Counted from the stretch's first letter, positions 1 through 13,149 are shown. The stretch is 64,000 nt of DNA from Ziziphus jujuba (GCF_031755915.1 NC_083380.1:31840501-31904500); one strand, 5' to 3'. The notes: a model not told the origin generated them from the sequence alone. Program-made: numbers and translations.

Positions 1-1741
1 TGGTGATATTAAAGAAAAATGTGAGAATGTGAATTTGAAAAACAATATAATTCCCACCGTGAATTTTGGAAAATTTGGGTATTTTAATAATAAACTTGAT
101 TATTTGTTTTAGACGCACTCATACAATACTGGTGTTCTGTACTGTATATGTGGATGAGCGCGTAAGTTATAATATCTTCCGTGAGTTGCCATCGGACCAA
201 GAGCAGACAAGTTTTATATGGTGCACATAAGCCTCCCCCCTCCATGGCCGGGATGACGGTTTAAGCAGCAGCGCTGTCGGAACGCGGAAGCGACCGTATG
301 CAAGTTTTTCTTTTTAATCCCCCGCCAAATGGTGCTCATGACGCTAGGTATCATAGGGCATCACTGGTATATAGTATGGTGCGTCAAGTTATTTTCTCGA
401 TACGAATTTCAAACCAAGATGCTTTAAAATCGTATTTAAAATTAAACATATTTAATTTTGTTTTATTGTTTATTTCAAACTAATATTTTCTAAAATGTAT
501 TTATTCATGTTTTTATCAATTATTTTAAATTGGTGTTTAGAATTTTATTTTTACCATGTTGATATTATTTATTTAAATTTTGAGATTTTAACATGAATTT
601 TATTGTATTCTTTTATCTATTTTAAATTGAAGTTTAAAATCTATTAAAATGTTTCTTTGATTATTTCATTAATTTAAATAATAAATTTTATAATTTATAT
701 ATTGAGTTTATTTTTGTTTTATGTCAAATTTCTTTAATACAACTTTATTTATGATTTTATTTATTTTATCTAGTGATGTCTTATTCTAAATTTAATTATT
801 GGATTTTAAAAATGTTTCAATGTATATATTGAGTTCTAAATTAATATTTGTATTTATGTGCATTCTAAATTATTGCATTCCGTTTAATTTGATATTTCCT
901 TAATTATTTTTAATGTAAATTTTATTGTGATTTTGCTTATTTTATTTATGACATTTTGCGTACAATTTAATAATTGTTATAAAAATTATTCTTGTTTCTT
1001 ATTATACATTCTTGATCTTTAATTTAATGGGTTTTATTTATAATTTATTTAATTAATTATTCCTTGATTTTTGGGGTATAATTATTGGGTTTTGTGAAAT
1101 TGTTTTAAAAAAGAAACTTTTCCAACTGAGTAAACTGTGGGAGTTTTGAGAGAAAGTAATATTTCAACTACTTATTATTTATTATTAATTAATCAAGTTC
1201 ATTTTATCATTATATTATTATTATTATTATTATTATTATTATGATTGTGTCGTAGTTAGGGTCACTCACTGAGATGATTAGCATCTCATGTTTTTGAATT
1301 CCGTTCTTCTAGACCCAGGTTAGTAGACGTTGATTGTCCAAAGACAAGTTCAATGTCTTGTTAATTGCTGAAAGTTCAAGGAGCCTTACTTACTTTTCTT
1401 CACTATCCTGTATTGTTTCTTTTATCCTTTGTTGTATTAAATTTCATATTTAATTGTATCTCGATAAAGTTCCATATATTGTCTTGAACATTTATTTATT
1501 AATTATGCACTGATTTCCTGTTATTTATTTGAAGTGCTGCAAATTTATGGAATTAAATTGTAGTAAGGTGGGAGGAATAAGGTGGTGTATATAGAAGTGT
1601 GTTTTCAATGCAGGAAGTTTGTATTAAGTCCAATGCTTGGGTGAGGTTCTGCCAGATTTTCCATTGGAGGGTCCGATAGGATTTCCCTGAGATCAGGGCT
1701 TGTCTAGGGTTCCAGTGAGGAATTTTGGACAGATCCTGACA
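1..1741 (+). mobile_element. LTR-like element L0, 3' part (cut by window start)
   Basis: This is the right-hand portion of the ~3-kb LTR family described at 13110-16087, in plus orientation, with its left part outside the window. The match runs through the short GC-rich stretch at 120-400 (related to 15110-15420 in L2), an AT-rich middle, the stem-loop TGAGATG/CATCTCA at 1270-1288, and the terminal block from about 1550 that ends in CCTGACA at 1741. It is visibly more divergent than L2 and L4, so it is probably older. The target duplication cannot be checked because the 5' end is missing. An (ATT)n run lies at 1216-1243. Confidence 0.8.
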
Positions 1742-2914
1742 ATTAGTCTCATAATGCAGAGGCTTTTTTTAAGTGATTGCCTTCAAGATTCAAAAAACTC
1801 TAATGTTAAACGTGCTTAGATGAGAGTAGTCCAAAGATAGGTAACCTCCTAGGAAGCACTGAACAAAAAATCTCATATCGAATGCGGTAGTTAAATTAAG
1901 GATAATATCTGTAGAATGACAAGTCTACCAATGGAGACGGTGAATCACACCCACCACCACCCACATCCATTGTGCAACCCAATGAAATTGACCATTTTTC
2001 TAGCCAAGATCCTTACGCATACTAGACCACCATGTTACCCACTCAATTTTTGGCCTAGCCACCAAAAATCATGGTTAGTAGCCATTGAACTTGTTGGGAT
2101 TGAGGAATTTTTTGACAATGGCAACAATTTCTACTCAACTTGATTTTGGCCAAATTTCGACCATTTCAAGCCATAGGTTTGATCCTCCTACTTATTTTGG
2201 ACCTCTTGAATTCATTTCTAGCCTCAATTTGCTTCAATTTTGCATCATTTAAAAGATCTAACAATCTCAAGTTTAACCAAAATTTTAGATGCTTTTTCCA
2301 ATCACCGGTGATGTTTTTGGACCAAGGTGAGCGTACCGTCTTGTTACCCATTTCACAAGTTTCAATATAGTATATAATTTGTGAGTTTTGGACAACATTT
2401 GAGTATATTTCATTTTTGGATCAATTAGTTAATTATCAGGTAAAATTAATCTGTGTTTGGATAATTTAAGATCAAATTGGTGTTGGGGATGAATTTTTAC
2501 ATGTTATTAGGTCCTATTAAAATATCTAATTTCATAAAATTGACTTGCAATTGAAAAAAGAACCTATTGAGAATTTGTTCCCTAATTTTTAGTACAATTG
2601 TTTGTAAGAAGTCAAATTTATTTGCATAATATTATATTATTTGCTTCTTCTTCTTTTTTTTTTTTTTAATAATTTACTAAATACCTTTAAAGGTATGGTA
2701 TGCTCTTACGCACTTAGAGACATTGAGTGTTAACTAAATATTCAACAGAGACGTAAGGGAAGAAGATGGTAACTGGCTTTTACTCTAATCACCATTAATA
2801 TAACCACTATTGTGGTTTTAGTCATTATTGTCATCATTAGATTAGCTTTGTATAAATAGCTTTCTATTTTCTTGTCTTGGAAATTCTAGATTTGGATGTA
2901 CACATGAGAGAGAG

Positions 2915-2953
<39 letters not shown>

Positions 2954-3057
2954 ATTCAACTCTTGAGAGAGAGAGAGAGAGAGTTTATTCAACTCTTTCA
3001 TCTTGAAATATGTGAGGTGTATATCTATGCATAACTGTGACTTTTGTTAAGGGTGTA
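1742..3057. other. Intergenic, no gene seen
   Basis: AT-rich spacer between L0 and L1. Short open frames at 1916-2370 show no recognisable family, and their codon content looks random. It ends with a (GA)n tract at 2904-2950 and a second, shorter one at 2965-2982. The two share the flanking words TTTATTCAACTCTT, as if one GA-bearing segment was locally duplicated. Confidence 0.6.
2904..2982. repeat. (GA)n microsatellite, duplicated block
   Basis: Two GA runs (2904-2950 and 2965-2982) are each followed by GAGTTTATTCAACTCTT, which suggests a small tandem duplication. Confidence 0.85.
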
Positions 3058-6029
3058 TGTCAGGACCCATCCAGAATTCCTTCCCCGGAACCCTAGACAG
3101 CCCTGATCCCAGGGAAACCCTACCGGACCCTCCAACGGAAAATCCGACAGAGCCTCCCCTAAGGGATTTACTTACCACAAACTACCTGCACTGAAAACAC
3201 ACTTCTATAAACATCCCCTTATTCCTCCCACAAACTACAAACTGATTCCACAAATCCCAGCACTTCTCAAAAGCAACAACAGTCCAGTGCATAAATAAAA
3301 CAGAAATATCCCAATAGTATACAGAGCTTTAAGAAGTGCTAAACAACAGAAATACAACAAGGCTGAAAGAAATAATACACTGAAATGAAAGAGTACAAAG
3401 AAACTTCTCGAAACACAACAGCAGCGGAAAACTTGGTTCGCTCCGGAAGAACGTCTACCACCACTTGCACCTAAGGGAACGGAATTTAAGAGTGTGAGAT
3501 GCTAATCATCTCCGTGAGTAACCCAAACTACTGAACACCTTTTGATAATAAAAAATAATAGTAATAGCAATTAAAGAATAGAACAAATACCAACAATTAA
3601 TAAATAAATAATAATAACTGTTGGAAAATAATAATTTCCCTCAAAACTCTCACCAATCGCTCCATTTGAAATGTTCCCTTTTTAAAACCTTTTCGCAAAA
3701 CCCAATGTACATACCTCCCAAAAACCAAGGGATTAAACCATTTGATAAACAATAAATAAACAGAAAACATACCGCAAATATATAATAAAAATATAATAAA
3801 TTATAGTAAATAATTTTGAACACCTTTGGGGTTTAAACTACTATTTGCAATTTACACCGACAATTACACCTGACGCACCACACCATATACCGGTGATGCC
3901 CTCCGATACCCAGCGTCCCGAGCACCGACTGGCGGGGGGGTTAAAGAGAGAAACCTGCAACGGTCACTTCGGCGTCCCGACAGTACCGCTGCTAAAAACC
4001 ATCACCCGGCCAAGGAGGGGGGCGGCTGTGGCCAATAACAACTTGCCTGCCCACGGTCCAATGGCAACTCACGGGTGAAGTAAAAACCGCACGCTAAACC
4101 ACATAATAACCACGTGCTAAACCACGTGTCCATACACCATACACCAGAACACCAATACTGTATGAGTGCGTCTAAAAATAACCATTAACAACCAACCGTA
4201 CCGTTTTTTCCAAAAACCACCGTGGGAAGTATACCAAAATTTCACAAAACACCATCCCACATATTTTTATTCAACAACCCAGTACGAAACATTGATAACC
4301 AACAAACCACAATTTTTTCGAAATACGAAATGCAACCATAAAAATACCACGGGCATAATTTATAAAATTTAACAAATATTTTCGTAAAATATTTATCCCA
4401 ATTATGCCCGAGAAATCAATACTGAAAACCACGTACAAATAATACCGAAACATACTATACTCATGCATAATAAATAAATTAAACCACAATAAACCATAAA
4501 TAAATCACACCACATGAGCATAAATTTAAATACCAAATTAAATACCAATTAAATATGATTAATTGCCCAAAATAATTTTTGAAGGTGGGTCACTCACCTG
4601 GAGCGCGCAAATCAACTAAGATCCTCCTCGGGATCAACTCCACTACTCGCGCGTGCACCTAAACAACCACAGTGCACAAACCAAAAATATTAATATTTTA
4701 TTCGGGTAATTCCCAAATGGATACCCGGGGAGCAAATAGCAAACGACATCTAAGGGTTATGAGTTATATACCGAATCGAAGCTCGCGTGATGAGGATCAC
4801 GGATTCGGTCTTACTTTCCGGTGATCGGACCCGACGGGGTCGGAATCTCGTCGGAAAGCTTTTCGAGTTTCGGCTCCGCAATTCTCCCAAACCGTCGTGA
4901 ATTGGCGGAAAGGGAAGCCGGATTCGGGTTCAGGAGGTCGAACACTGCGGACTGGAGCTGGCCGGAATTTCGGGTACTCGCCGGAACAGTACTTTCCGGC
5001 GAGCCACCACGGTCACCGGCAACCGTCGTCGGCGGCGGCGCATACGGTGGCCGTTGGTCGTGAAATTTTGCAGACTTGTAGATCTTGAGGAGAGCAACCC
5101 AACGGAACCAGCGGTGAGCAAAACGGAGGTCGGACGGCGGAGAAATCACCGATTGAAGATTTTCGGCCCCTCGCCGGAAAATGCTCCGATCCCGGCCCGT
5201 TGGTGGTCCGATGGCCGTGATTTTTGGTGGGTCAGCCGGACTTGAGGAGAGGATGAAGGCTAGCTGGCACGTGTGGCCGGAAAATGGCCGGAAAAGGGTC
5301 GATTTGCGGTGGCCGGCGGTGGAGGGGAAAAAGTCACCGCCGAACTTCGGAGGTCCGATCCGGGAGCGTCCGGCGGCCGTTCGCCGTGAAATTTGGAGGT
5401 TTTGTCGGAAATGAGGAGGGCAACGTTGCTGGCCGGCGCGTGGAAAAATGAACAGTGGAAAAATTTCGGTGGCCGGTGGTCCTCTCTCTCTCTTTCTCTC
5501 TCCTCTCTCTCTTTCTCTCTCTTCCCCGAGACTTTTAACAAATAAAAACCCTTGTGTGACACTGTTCATGCCACGTGGACCAATCAAAAGCTGACATGTG
5601 GTATTTCACTGTTCACCGACCCAAAAACATTAAAATATTACGGTATCCGGTAAACTTCAAACGTCCATAACTTTTTAACCGGATGCCCGTTTTGAGCGTG
5701 CCACTAGTCTGTGAACTCGTATCGACGAGCACTTCACAAGCATGCATGAGTCAAAGCTCAATTCCCCATAAACAAAAAGTCAACTTTGGCACCCCCTGGA
5801 CAGTTTGGACCGCAACTTGTTTCGTCCATAACTTTCAAACCGTAGCTCCATTTTCGACGTGCTACCAGTCTACGAACTCGTGGCATCGTGCTCTTCGCCA
5901 CGGTACCCTGGTCAACTCGAAATCCCACCGAGTCAAAAAGTCAACTTTTGACCCCCTTCGTTCAATGGTCAATGGTCAACCTCGGTCAACGTGCACGGAT
6001 TCCGGTGCGATTTGGAACGGGGTGTTACA
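3058..6029 (-). mobile_element. LTR-like element L1, complete, TSD GTGTA
   Basis: This is a 2,972-bp copy of the LTR family in minus orientation. Its plus-strand left end is TGTCAGGACCC and its right end GGGGTGTTACA, so in its own orientation it starts TGTAACACCCC and ends GGGTCCTGACA. Five-base direct repeats GTGTA (3053-3057 and 6030-6034) flank it exactly. It holds the stem-loop near 3495-3513 (one mismatch), a mini-exon-like block at 4598-4658 between splice-type signals, the GC-rich leader at about 4800-5470, a CT-rich (GA on its own strand) tract at 5480-5522, the G-box/CCAAT region at 5560-5610 and a W-box-rich 5' end at 5900-6000. A 258-codon open frame (4811-5587, minus) lies in the GC-rich leader. 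There is no gag, protease, integrase or reverse transcriptase, so it is a solo LTR or a non-autonomous element. Confidence 0.9.
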
Positions 6030-7320
6030 GTGTAAGAGTTGTAGTGGACTTAATTTGTTTACAGTTGAAGTCATTATTGGGAAAACCCAATTGAATAATT
6101 AAATCAACGTTAGAATTTTTATTAAGTTTTTTTCTTCCAATTGTAATCTGCGATTGCTAGATGCAATCGAAAGGGCAGATGATGAGATCAGTTGGAAATG
6201 CCGAGGGATAATATAGTTATTATTCGCAATTAATTAGTCTTAAAGATAGTGATTAGTCATGATTCAGACTCAATTAATTAGTTACAACTTATATTATTGA
6301 TGAATCTAATGAAACTAGTTAATCTTTAGTTTGTCTTGCTTCTTGTTTTCTATCTATATCTTTTCGAAAATTTTGATTTTACTAATAAAATACCAATAAA
6401 ATACCCAAGTCAGATGGGGAAAAAGTTAATCACTTAAGTTTTGAGTCTAATTAGGAAAAGGTTATTCAAAAAGATTAACTAAATAATTAATTAATTAATC
6501 GTAGGGCCACATAATGGTTGACTTGTAACCAAATTGAGACATTTTACTGGTATGCCAGACAACTTAGGGTCAAAATGGGCTTCAGTTAATATATGTTTGC
6601 TGGTTTGCTTTGTTTACTTATATATTATAGTGATTAGAAAAAAAATATAAATTGTAGGTACGAAAAAGATAAATTATTTAAACTGATGTGGTGACCTTCT
6701 AAGAATTTTATATAAAAAGCAAAAATGAAAATATACAGTTTACCCCATTTTTTCATTTATATTACATATAATCCATGTATGACCTTCCCTGATCACTTTT
6801 CTCTCTAAAGGTCCACACCCAAGTTCATGTCCCATGTGAGGGTCAGTATAATCATTCTTATTAAGCTACAACAAATAGAAGGAAGACTTGCACTTGTTCT
6901 GAATTTTCTCCTAGGATACGAATATGTGGGATAAATGATTATAATATAATATACAAATCATCAAATTTTTTTTTTTTTTCTTTTGGGTTAAGTATTATAT
7001 AGATCTTATATATAGAAGACCCTTGTTTCTAAAGCAACCCAAATTTATACAAGTAGCTGTTCCCACTTGGATCTGTATAATATTAAAATAACATCTAACA
7101 ACCACATCAATGTATTATATATTTTCTAAGACCATTTTTCCATAGAATTTCCCTACATTCTCTGACTAAATTTACTTCAAGAATCCGACGCCCATTTCTT
7201 TAACCATCTCTCTCTCTATTAATCACATGTGCCATGTGCACGTTCACTAACGCCTCTATGTCGCTAGGATACTACCACATAACTACAAGCTAAATTTTGT
7301 AAAAGTAAATTGTTTTAGAC

Positions 7321-7353
<33 letters not shown>

Positions 7354-7515
7354 TAATAAAATAATGATTATTCTGCATAAAAGGAGTTACAAATGAACAA
7401 AGATATATACAACAATTTTCTCATCGAAGCATCCTAATGAATTTTTTATGCCGACATGTCCATCAATCAGCCACCCCCTATGGTGAGGGTGAGATATATA
7501 ACTTCAAATTATATG

Positions 7516-7555
<40 letters not shown>

Positions 7556-8153
7556 ATAAAGAATATTTATATATATGTCAAGTGAGGTTAGTTCAATTGG
7601 TATGCAACTTACACCTATATTTGACAGGTCGTGCATTCAAGACATCAGAGCGGAGAAAATTGTTGTTAAAAAAAGAAAAAAAAGAAATGACTATATATAT
7701 TTTAGAAATAGATTTTGCATTACTATTATGGTAGTTAAATAGCTTAGAATCCAAAGGTTTGTGGAATAAGAGATGGAGGGAGTACCTTTTTTTTTTTTTT
7801 TAAATGGTTATAGATGGATGGAGTACTTGTGAGGTGAAAGAATCACTAAAATAATTACATAACGGAACCAAAATCGACTCATATTCCAGTACCAGAGACT
7901 CTGTCACATTGGAATTTTTAGAAGTCAAATATGGGTTAATTGATTACTAGACTTATATATTATTATTATGGGTTTTCTACAAAGTTGAGTTGGACTTAGT
8001 TTGTTTTGATAGGAGGAAAATAAAAAATCTCTTCCTTCATTTGTGTTTAAAGCCATATTAACATAATCAAATATAGAGAGAAATTTAAGCAAGAAGCAAA
8101 GTAAACGGGAAAGAACCGGCCATGGTGAGTGGAAAGAATTGACTTCCTTCATG
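6030..8153. other. Upstream region of paralogue A, no gene seen
   Basis: AT-rich sequence without recognisable coding. It contains an (ATA)n run at 7319-7351, a 35-nt poly-A at 7519-7553 and a SINE-like block at 7575-7686. From about 7860 onward it is clearly similar to 12145-12590, the upstream region of paralogue B. Shared words include CACATTGGAATTTTTAGAAG and AGAAATTT-AGCAAGAAGCAAAGTA. The duplication that made A and B therefore included promoter DNA. Confidence 0.6.
7575..7686 (+). mobile_element. Degenerate tRNA-type SINE
   Basis: An A-box-like GTTAGTTCAATTGGTATG is followed about 35 nt later by a B-box-like GGTCGTGCATTCAAG and then an A-rich tail (TTAAAAAAAGAAAAAAAAG). The arrangement and spacing match the Pol III promoter of tRNA-derived SINEs. 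The boxes are imperfect and no clean target duplication is visible. Confidence 0.45.
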
Positions 8154-8161
8154 TATAAATA
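8154..8161 (+). promoter_or_regulatory. TATA box of paralogue A
   Basis: TATAAATA lies 84-91 bp before the start codon. This suits a short 5' leader, and its surroundings are conserved with the TATA region of paralogue B. Confidence 0.55.
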
Positions 8162-8244
8162 CATACTCATGCATGAGACATTATAGACAAAGCAGAAATG
8201 AAAAAGTGAATGAAAGGGGAAATTAAGAATTATAGAAGCAGAAA

Positions 8245-10566
8245 ATGATTCCCAAGTCAGTAGTAGGTGTTGAGGTTGAGAAGAAAAATAATCAGAAGGT
8301 GGTGGGGATCGCAGTGCTATTTGTGGGGGTGACTCTAGCTTGCTTGGTGCTGTCTAATTCAATGCCAAGATCTTATGTGTTGAGCCAAATTTTTGCCATA
8401 AACTCTAATGGCTTTGCAGTGAGTTTTTTATTTATTGTGTTTCAGTAATATTTACCCATTTTTTGTTTCAATGAACCAATGGAATTACTTTTGTGCTTTC
8501 AAGTTTGTTTTGGAGTACTTTATATGTAAGTATTCTAGTTAATAACTTTCATATGCCTCTTATACACAATCGTTGAATTAAATTTACAAGCGTTTATTGA
8601 CTCGCTTATTAGTACTTGAAGACGTTTATTAGCGGTTATAAGATGTTCCTGTACTTTTAACTTAATTTAGTCCAAAATCTTCTTAAGAGTTTCACTATAT
8701 ATTTATATATATCTATATATATATATATGTAAATTTTTTCTCCCATATGGAGAAATGTATATAGATAATATAGGACAACATCATCAACATGTTATGTGAT
8801 GTTATCAAGACTGATTTTTCCAGGATAAAAGAACTACTATAGAGATATATATATATATATATATATAGTAGTTCTACGGTGCAAATTGATATGCATGTAG
8901 ACAACATCTAAACTGATATTTTTTTAAAAAAAGCATCCGCCTTTGCTGTATACGCTATATACATATACACAGCAAAACCAACGTTTTTTTTTTTAAAAAG
9001 CATCGGCTTAGATGTAGTCTGCATGCAGATCGGTCCGCACTATAGAATTTTCCTACATATATATATGATTTGGTTGTTCCCATTGCTTTCTTGTTTTTTT
9101 ATTAGCATATTTTCTTTATGATTAACTCATAAAATAATTTAATCCAAACAGACTCTTTCATTAGATAAGGAAAAGTTTGTTCAAACTTTTGATGCTGTTA
9201 GATGCCATTAGTACTTATCATAGGGACGATACAAAAAAATATCAAAATGTGACAATGTTATTCTGCTATTTTTCATAAATTCAAATTAATCTAGATGTGC
9301 AAAAATTGTCACAACATAGAGGATGAATGAAAAATAAATTTACCACTAGAGGAAACTGTATCCAAGAGTAGAAAAGTCAATTTTACCGAAGCAATAGTTT
9401 GTATAATCTTCCAATTGTTGTGCATATATAGTACGTAATTCATGTTTTTAACTATTAAACAAAAACAATGATATTTTTGGTTCGTGGAATTACTTATAGT
9501 ATTACTTATTAAATATGTTTTGCAGGCTAAAAACAAAGATCCATTAGACATAGTCCTAGAAAAAGCATCAACAAAGGACAAAACAGTTATCATAACAAAT
9601 TTAAACGATGCATGGGCAGAGCCACATTCGATATTCGATGTGTTTCTCGAAAGTTTTCGAGTAGGAATCGACACAAAGAGTTTGGTGAAACATTTAGTGG
9701 TGATCTGTTTGGATGAAAAGGCTTACAATCGTTGCTTGGCTTTACATCCTCATTGTTATCGTTTTCAAATTGAAGGTTTCAACTTTACCCGTGAAGCTTT
9801 TTTTATGACTCCAGACTATTTAGAAATCGTTTGGAGGAAGATTGATCTTTTGGCTACTGTTCTTGAGAAGGGATACAACTTCGTATTTACGGTATGTATA
9901 ATACACATTGTTAAATATAGATCCTTCTATCGTACACATTTTGTAAATCTGACCCATTTTGGTTTTGGCCCCTTGTATAAAATTGTCCTAAGATAAAAAA
10001 GTAAATTTTCTCAAATTTTCAATTAAAGGGTAGTAGATGCTAAAATTTTCAATATATACTTAGCAACATGTTTTGCTACCTATAAATCTAAATGCTCTGC
10101 TTTGCCACTAAACAAATCTAACACATAAAGTAGACATTTTTACTTACTACCTTTCACATATAACTTCAGGCAAATTTCATTTAGACACCTTCAACTCCAG
10201 CTTTTAGAAAATTATTACTAACCTCATTTAGACACCTTCAATTCCATTTATCAAGTTTATACAGTTAATTTTAATAGTTAAAATCTAAAATTGTATTTTC
10301 ATAATATAATTCAATTATAGATTATTGAATTTTAAGCTCTCTTTGACATTGAACTATTAAAATTTACTAGTAAAAACATATAGACGTGCCAATTTTGATA
10401 AATATAGAAAACTAAAGGGAGGTTCATGATGATTTGTTCAAAAGCATAGAATCTAAGAATAATTATGATAAAACTAATAGAGTTTAAATAAAATTAATTT
10501 GTTTAATGACTCTAAAAGTATTTTACTTAATTTCACATAACAATCCGGTTAAAGTTGTTATGTTAA

Positions 10567-10597
<31 letters not shown>

Positions 10598-11101
10598 TTT
10601 GATTTCGAATGTCAGGATAATGATATAATGTGGCTGCGAAATCCTTTTCCGCGGTTTTTTCCAGATGCAGATATCCAAGTTTCATGTGATACCTTCTTGG
10701 GAAATTCCACAGATCTAAATAATCTAGCAAACACAGGATTTAGTTTTGTCAAATCCAATAACCGAACGGTTCAATTTTACAAGTTTTGGTACAATTCCAG
10801 AAAGAGATTTCCGCGCCTTCATGACCAACATGTGTTCGATAGGATAAAATATGATCCATTCATCACAAAGGATGTTGGACTGCAAATGAGATTTCATGAT
10901 ACTGATATTTTTGGTGGGTTTTGTCATGCCAGTAAAGATTTCAACTTAGTTTGTACGATGCATGCAAATTGCTGTGTTGGTGTAGAGCGCAAAGTTCATG
11001 ATCTTCAGATTGTGCTTGGTGATTGGAGAAGATATAAGTCATTAGAACCAAGTATGCAACCAAATGTTTCATGGAGCATTCCACAAAAATGCGGGCATTA
11101 A
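8245..11101 (+). CDS. Paralogue A: nucleotide-diphospho-sugar transferase (PF03407-type, At4g15970-like), 341 aa
   Basis: Predicted type II membrane glycosyltransferase of the secretory pathway; the sugar donor and acceptor are unknown. The exon model is 8245-8418, 9526-9891 and 10616-11101, all in phase 0 with GT/AG borders, for 58+122+161 residues. The start M-I-P-K-S matches the M-x-x-K-S starts of B, C and F. Residues 19-37 form one hydrophobic signal-anchor. Exon 2 carries the family blocks DKTVI-T-LN-AWA, ESF-G, VVICLDEKA and RCLALHPHC. Exon 3 opens with D181-N-D183-I-M-W-L-R, the D-x-D metal/nucleotide-sugar motif. Two oddities stand out. The aspartate after WLR, kept in B, C, E and F, is asparagine here (WLRNPF). 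The exon 3 splice donor (GCAGGTAT in the other copies) has become GCGGGCAT, so the frame runs to its own stop and ends K-C-G-H without the C-terminal mini-exon. Fold and family are confident; activity is not. Confidence 0.87.
8868..9053. mobile_element. Foldback MITE in intron 1 of A
   Basis: Imperfect terminal inverted repeats of about 45 bp: the left arm includes GCATGTAGACAACATCTAA and the right arm, read in reverse complement, GCATGCAGACTACATCTAA. An inner inverted pair TTTGCTGT/ACAGCAAA means nearly the whole element can fold into one hairpin. The outer ends (TTCTACGGTGC and TTCTATAGTGCGGAC) place it with the elements at 28359-28497 and 59191-59366. A TA microsatellite obscures the left flank, so no target duplication could be read. 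Confidence 0.7.
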
Positions 11102-12466
11102 TTAGAACAACTACTAGAAATTCTTTGTTCATTTTGGATATGTATTAGACTCGAAAAAGGAGAAGAATTATATATCATATATTTCCAAGGCATAGAATCA
11201 ATGATCCTTTCATTATCAGACATTTTCTTTTTGCTCATTGTTTAACTACTATATATAATTAAAACAATAATTCTTCAATTAAGCACACCTATTGGTTTTA
11301 TTATGATGACCTTTAACAGTCTTGAACAACATTTGAAATTTAAAGTTCATTATTTATGACTTATATTGATCCAGTGAACACGTAAAATCCTATATGAACC
11401 CACCAAACGACCAAAGTATCTTTTTTTTTTTTTTAAATATATTGATAAAAGTTGATAAAATCAAATTGGCCATTACCTTAGAATTCCTAATAGTGGAGAA
11501 ATATGTAGCTGTTGCTATTAGTGTTGCTGAGCTCAATTGGGTTCGCATTAATCCTCTTATGGGACTCGAGCATATATTTTACTATCCCTCCCACCTTACG
11601 TATATTGCGACAATACAAGGGCAGCAACTTGTGTGTGAATCCCTTGTTTTAATCCTGTATGAAACGCATTGCAATCAACTTTCACTTTATTTATGACAAG
11701 TAGCTAAGAAGCAGCTTTGCATTACTCATTTGATATGTCTGACCACTTGCTGATTCCTCAAGAAAGCAGTTGCCTTCTCAACAATATTTTCAAATACATG
11801 GAACCAAGTTAAGTAAAATTAGTTCAATTAATAAGTCATTCATTTTTATAATTGAAAAGTTATAAATTCGAGAGGAAAAATTATTATAAATGATATAAAA
11901 ATAAATAAATAAAAATGGCATCCTTGATGTAGCTCAATCTTGTATGTGCTTAAAGGATGCCAATATACTTGTTTGTAAATCTTTGTTAACATTGTAGATT
12001 CTCTTTCTATTTTAGGATTGTACATTAGGCATGTAAATCATTTTTAGATTTGTTATATATATTGCACATAGTTCATCAATGAAAATATTCTCATATTTTT
12101 CAAGATTCGTACATTTTGTGAAAACCACTAAATTTCATAAGGTTGCGAAATCGACTCCCATTTTCCAGTACTAGCTAGAGACTCTCACATTGGAATTTTT
12201 AGAAGTCAATGAGGGTTTAATTAAATACTAAAATAATATATCTGGAAATTTTTTTTTATTTTTTAACAGAGTTTGAGTAGGAAAATTTAGTTTATTTCAA
12301 TGGGAGAGGGAAACGAGAAGTTTTTTTCCATCATTTGTATTCAAAAAGAATATATACTAACAAAATCAAAAATAGAAAGAAATTTGAGCAAGAAGCAAAG
12401 TAATTGCTAATCAAAAGGGAAAGAACCATCCATATGCTGATGGAGGGAATTGACATCCTTGGTGGA
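11102..12466. other. Intergenic between A and B
   Basis: No gene. It holds a Ty1/copia RNase H relic (11480-11790) and a vague SINE-like TTAGTTCAATTAATAAG...AAATTCGAGAGG block at 11817-11876. From about 12145 the sequence resembles the upstream region of A and is therefore the promoter side of B. Confidence 0.6.
11480..11790 (+). pseudogene. Ty1/copia reverse-transcriptase/RNase H relic
   Basis: Translations in neighbouring frames give pieces that line up with the end of copia polyproteins: EKYVAVAISVAELNWVR resembles the RNase H A-E-(L/Y)-x-W-(L/V) segment, MKRIAINFHFI the K-H-I-x-I-D-x-H-F-(I/V) segment, and further on a PLAD-like piece resembles D-Q-x-A-D-(I/V). The pieces lie in different frames with stops between them, so this is a decayed fragment without its LTRs. 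The assignment comes from remembered family motifs and has not been checked by alignment. Confidence 0.6.
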
Positions 12467-12474
12467 TATATAAA
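12467..12474 (+). promoter_or_regulatory. TATA box of paralogue B
   Basis: TATATAAA lies about 118-125 bp before the B start codon. It sits in sequence homologous to the A promoter (both are followed by CATG-rich words and a purine-rich leader up to the ATG). Confidence 0.5.
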
Positions 12475-13149
12475 TGATACATATATGCATGAATCACCCG
12501 AAAGATTAAAAAAAAAAAATTAAAAAAAATTTTTAAAAAAAAATCAGACATTAAAAAAGTGGATAAAAGGGGAAGGAATTAGAAGCAGAAAATGATTCGC
12601 AAATCAGTAATTGGTGTGAAGGTTGGGAAGAAAAACAATAGCCAGAAGAAGGTGGTGAGGATCACAGTGCTATTCGTGTGGGTGACTCCATCTTGCTTGT
12701 TGCTTTCTAATTTTGTGCCAAGAAGATCTTGTATGTTGACCCAAGTCTTTCCCATAAACTCTACTGGCTTTGTAGTGAGTCTTATCTATATTGTGTTTTA
12801 GTAATTCTTTCCTTTCCGTTTCATTGAAACATTCAAACTCAGAGTTATTGCCCCAGAATACAATGGTTTTGTCCATTGAGATCAATCTTTTACTAAATAT
12901 GTTTTCAGGGGCAGAGAAAAAACAAGGATCCATTAGAAGTGATCCTAGAAAAAGCATCGACGAAAGACAAAACAGTGATCCTAACAAACCTAAACCATGC
13001 ATGGGCTGAGCCACATTCATTATTCGATCTGTTTCTTGAAAGCTTTCGCATAGGAATCAGCACTCAGAAGCTGTTGAAACATTTAGTTGTGATCTGTTTG
13101 GATGAAAAGTGTAACACCCCGTCCCGAATCGCACCGGAATCCGTGCACG

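Noticed and set aside
3845..4078. Short frames inside the LTR elements (also 41066-41366, 47493-47777, 43951-44241, 15201-15425)
   Set aside because: They are antisense or offset readings of the GC-rich minisatellite part of the element, with frames differing between copies.
7456..7734. 92-codon frame with a lysine run
   Set aside because: It spans a poly-A tract and a SINE-like unit and is not conserved.
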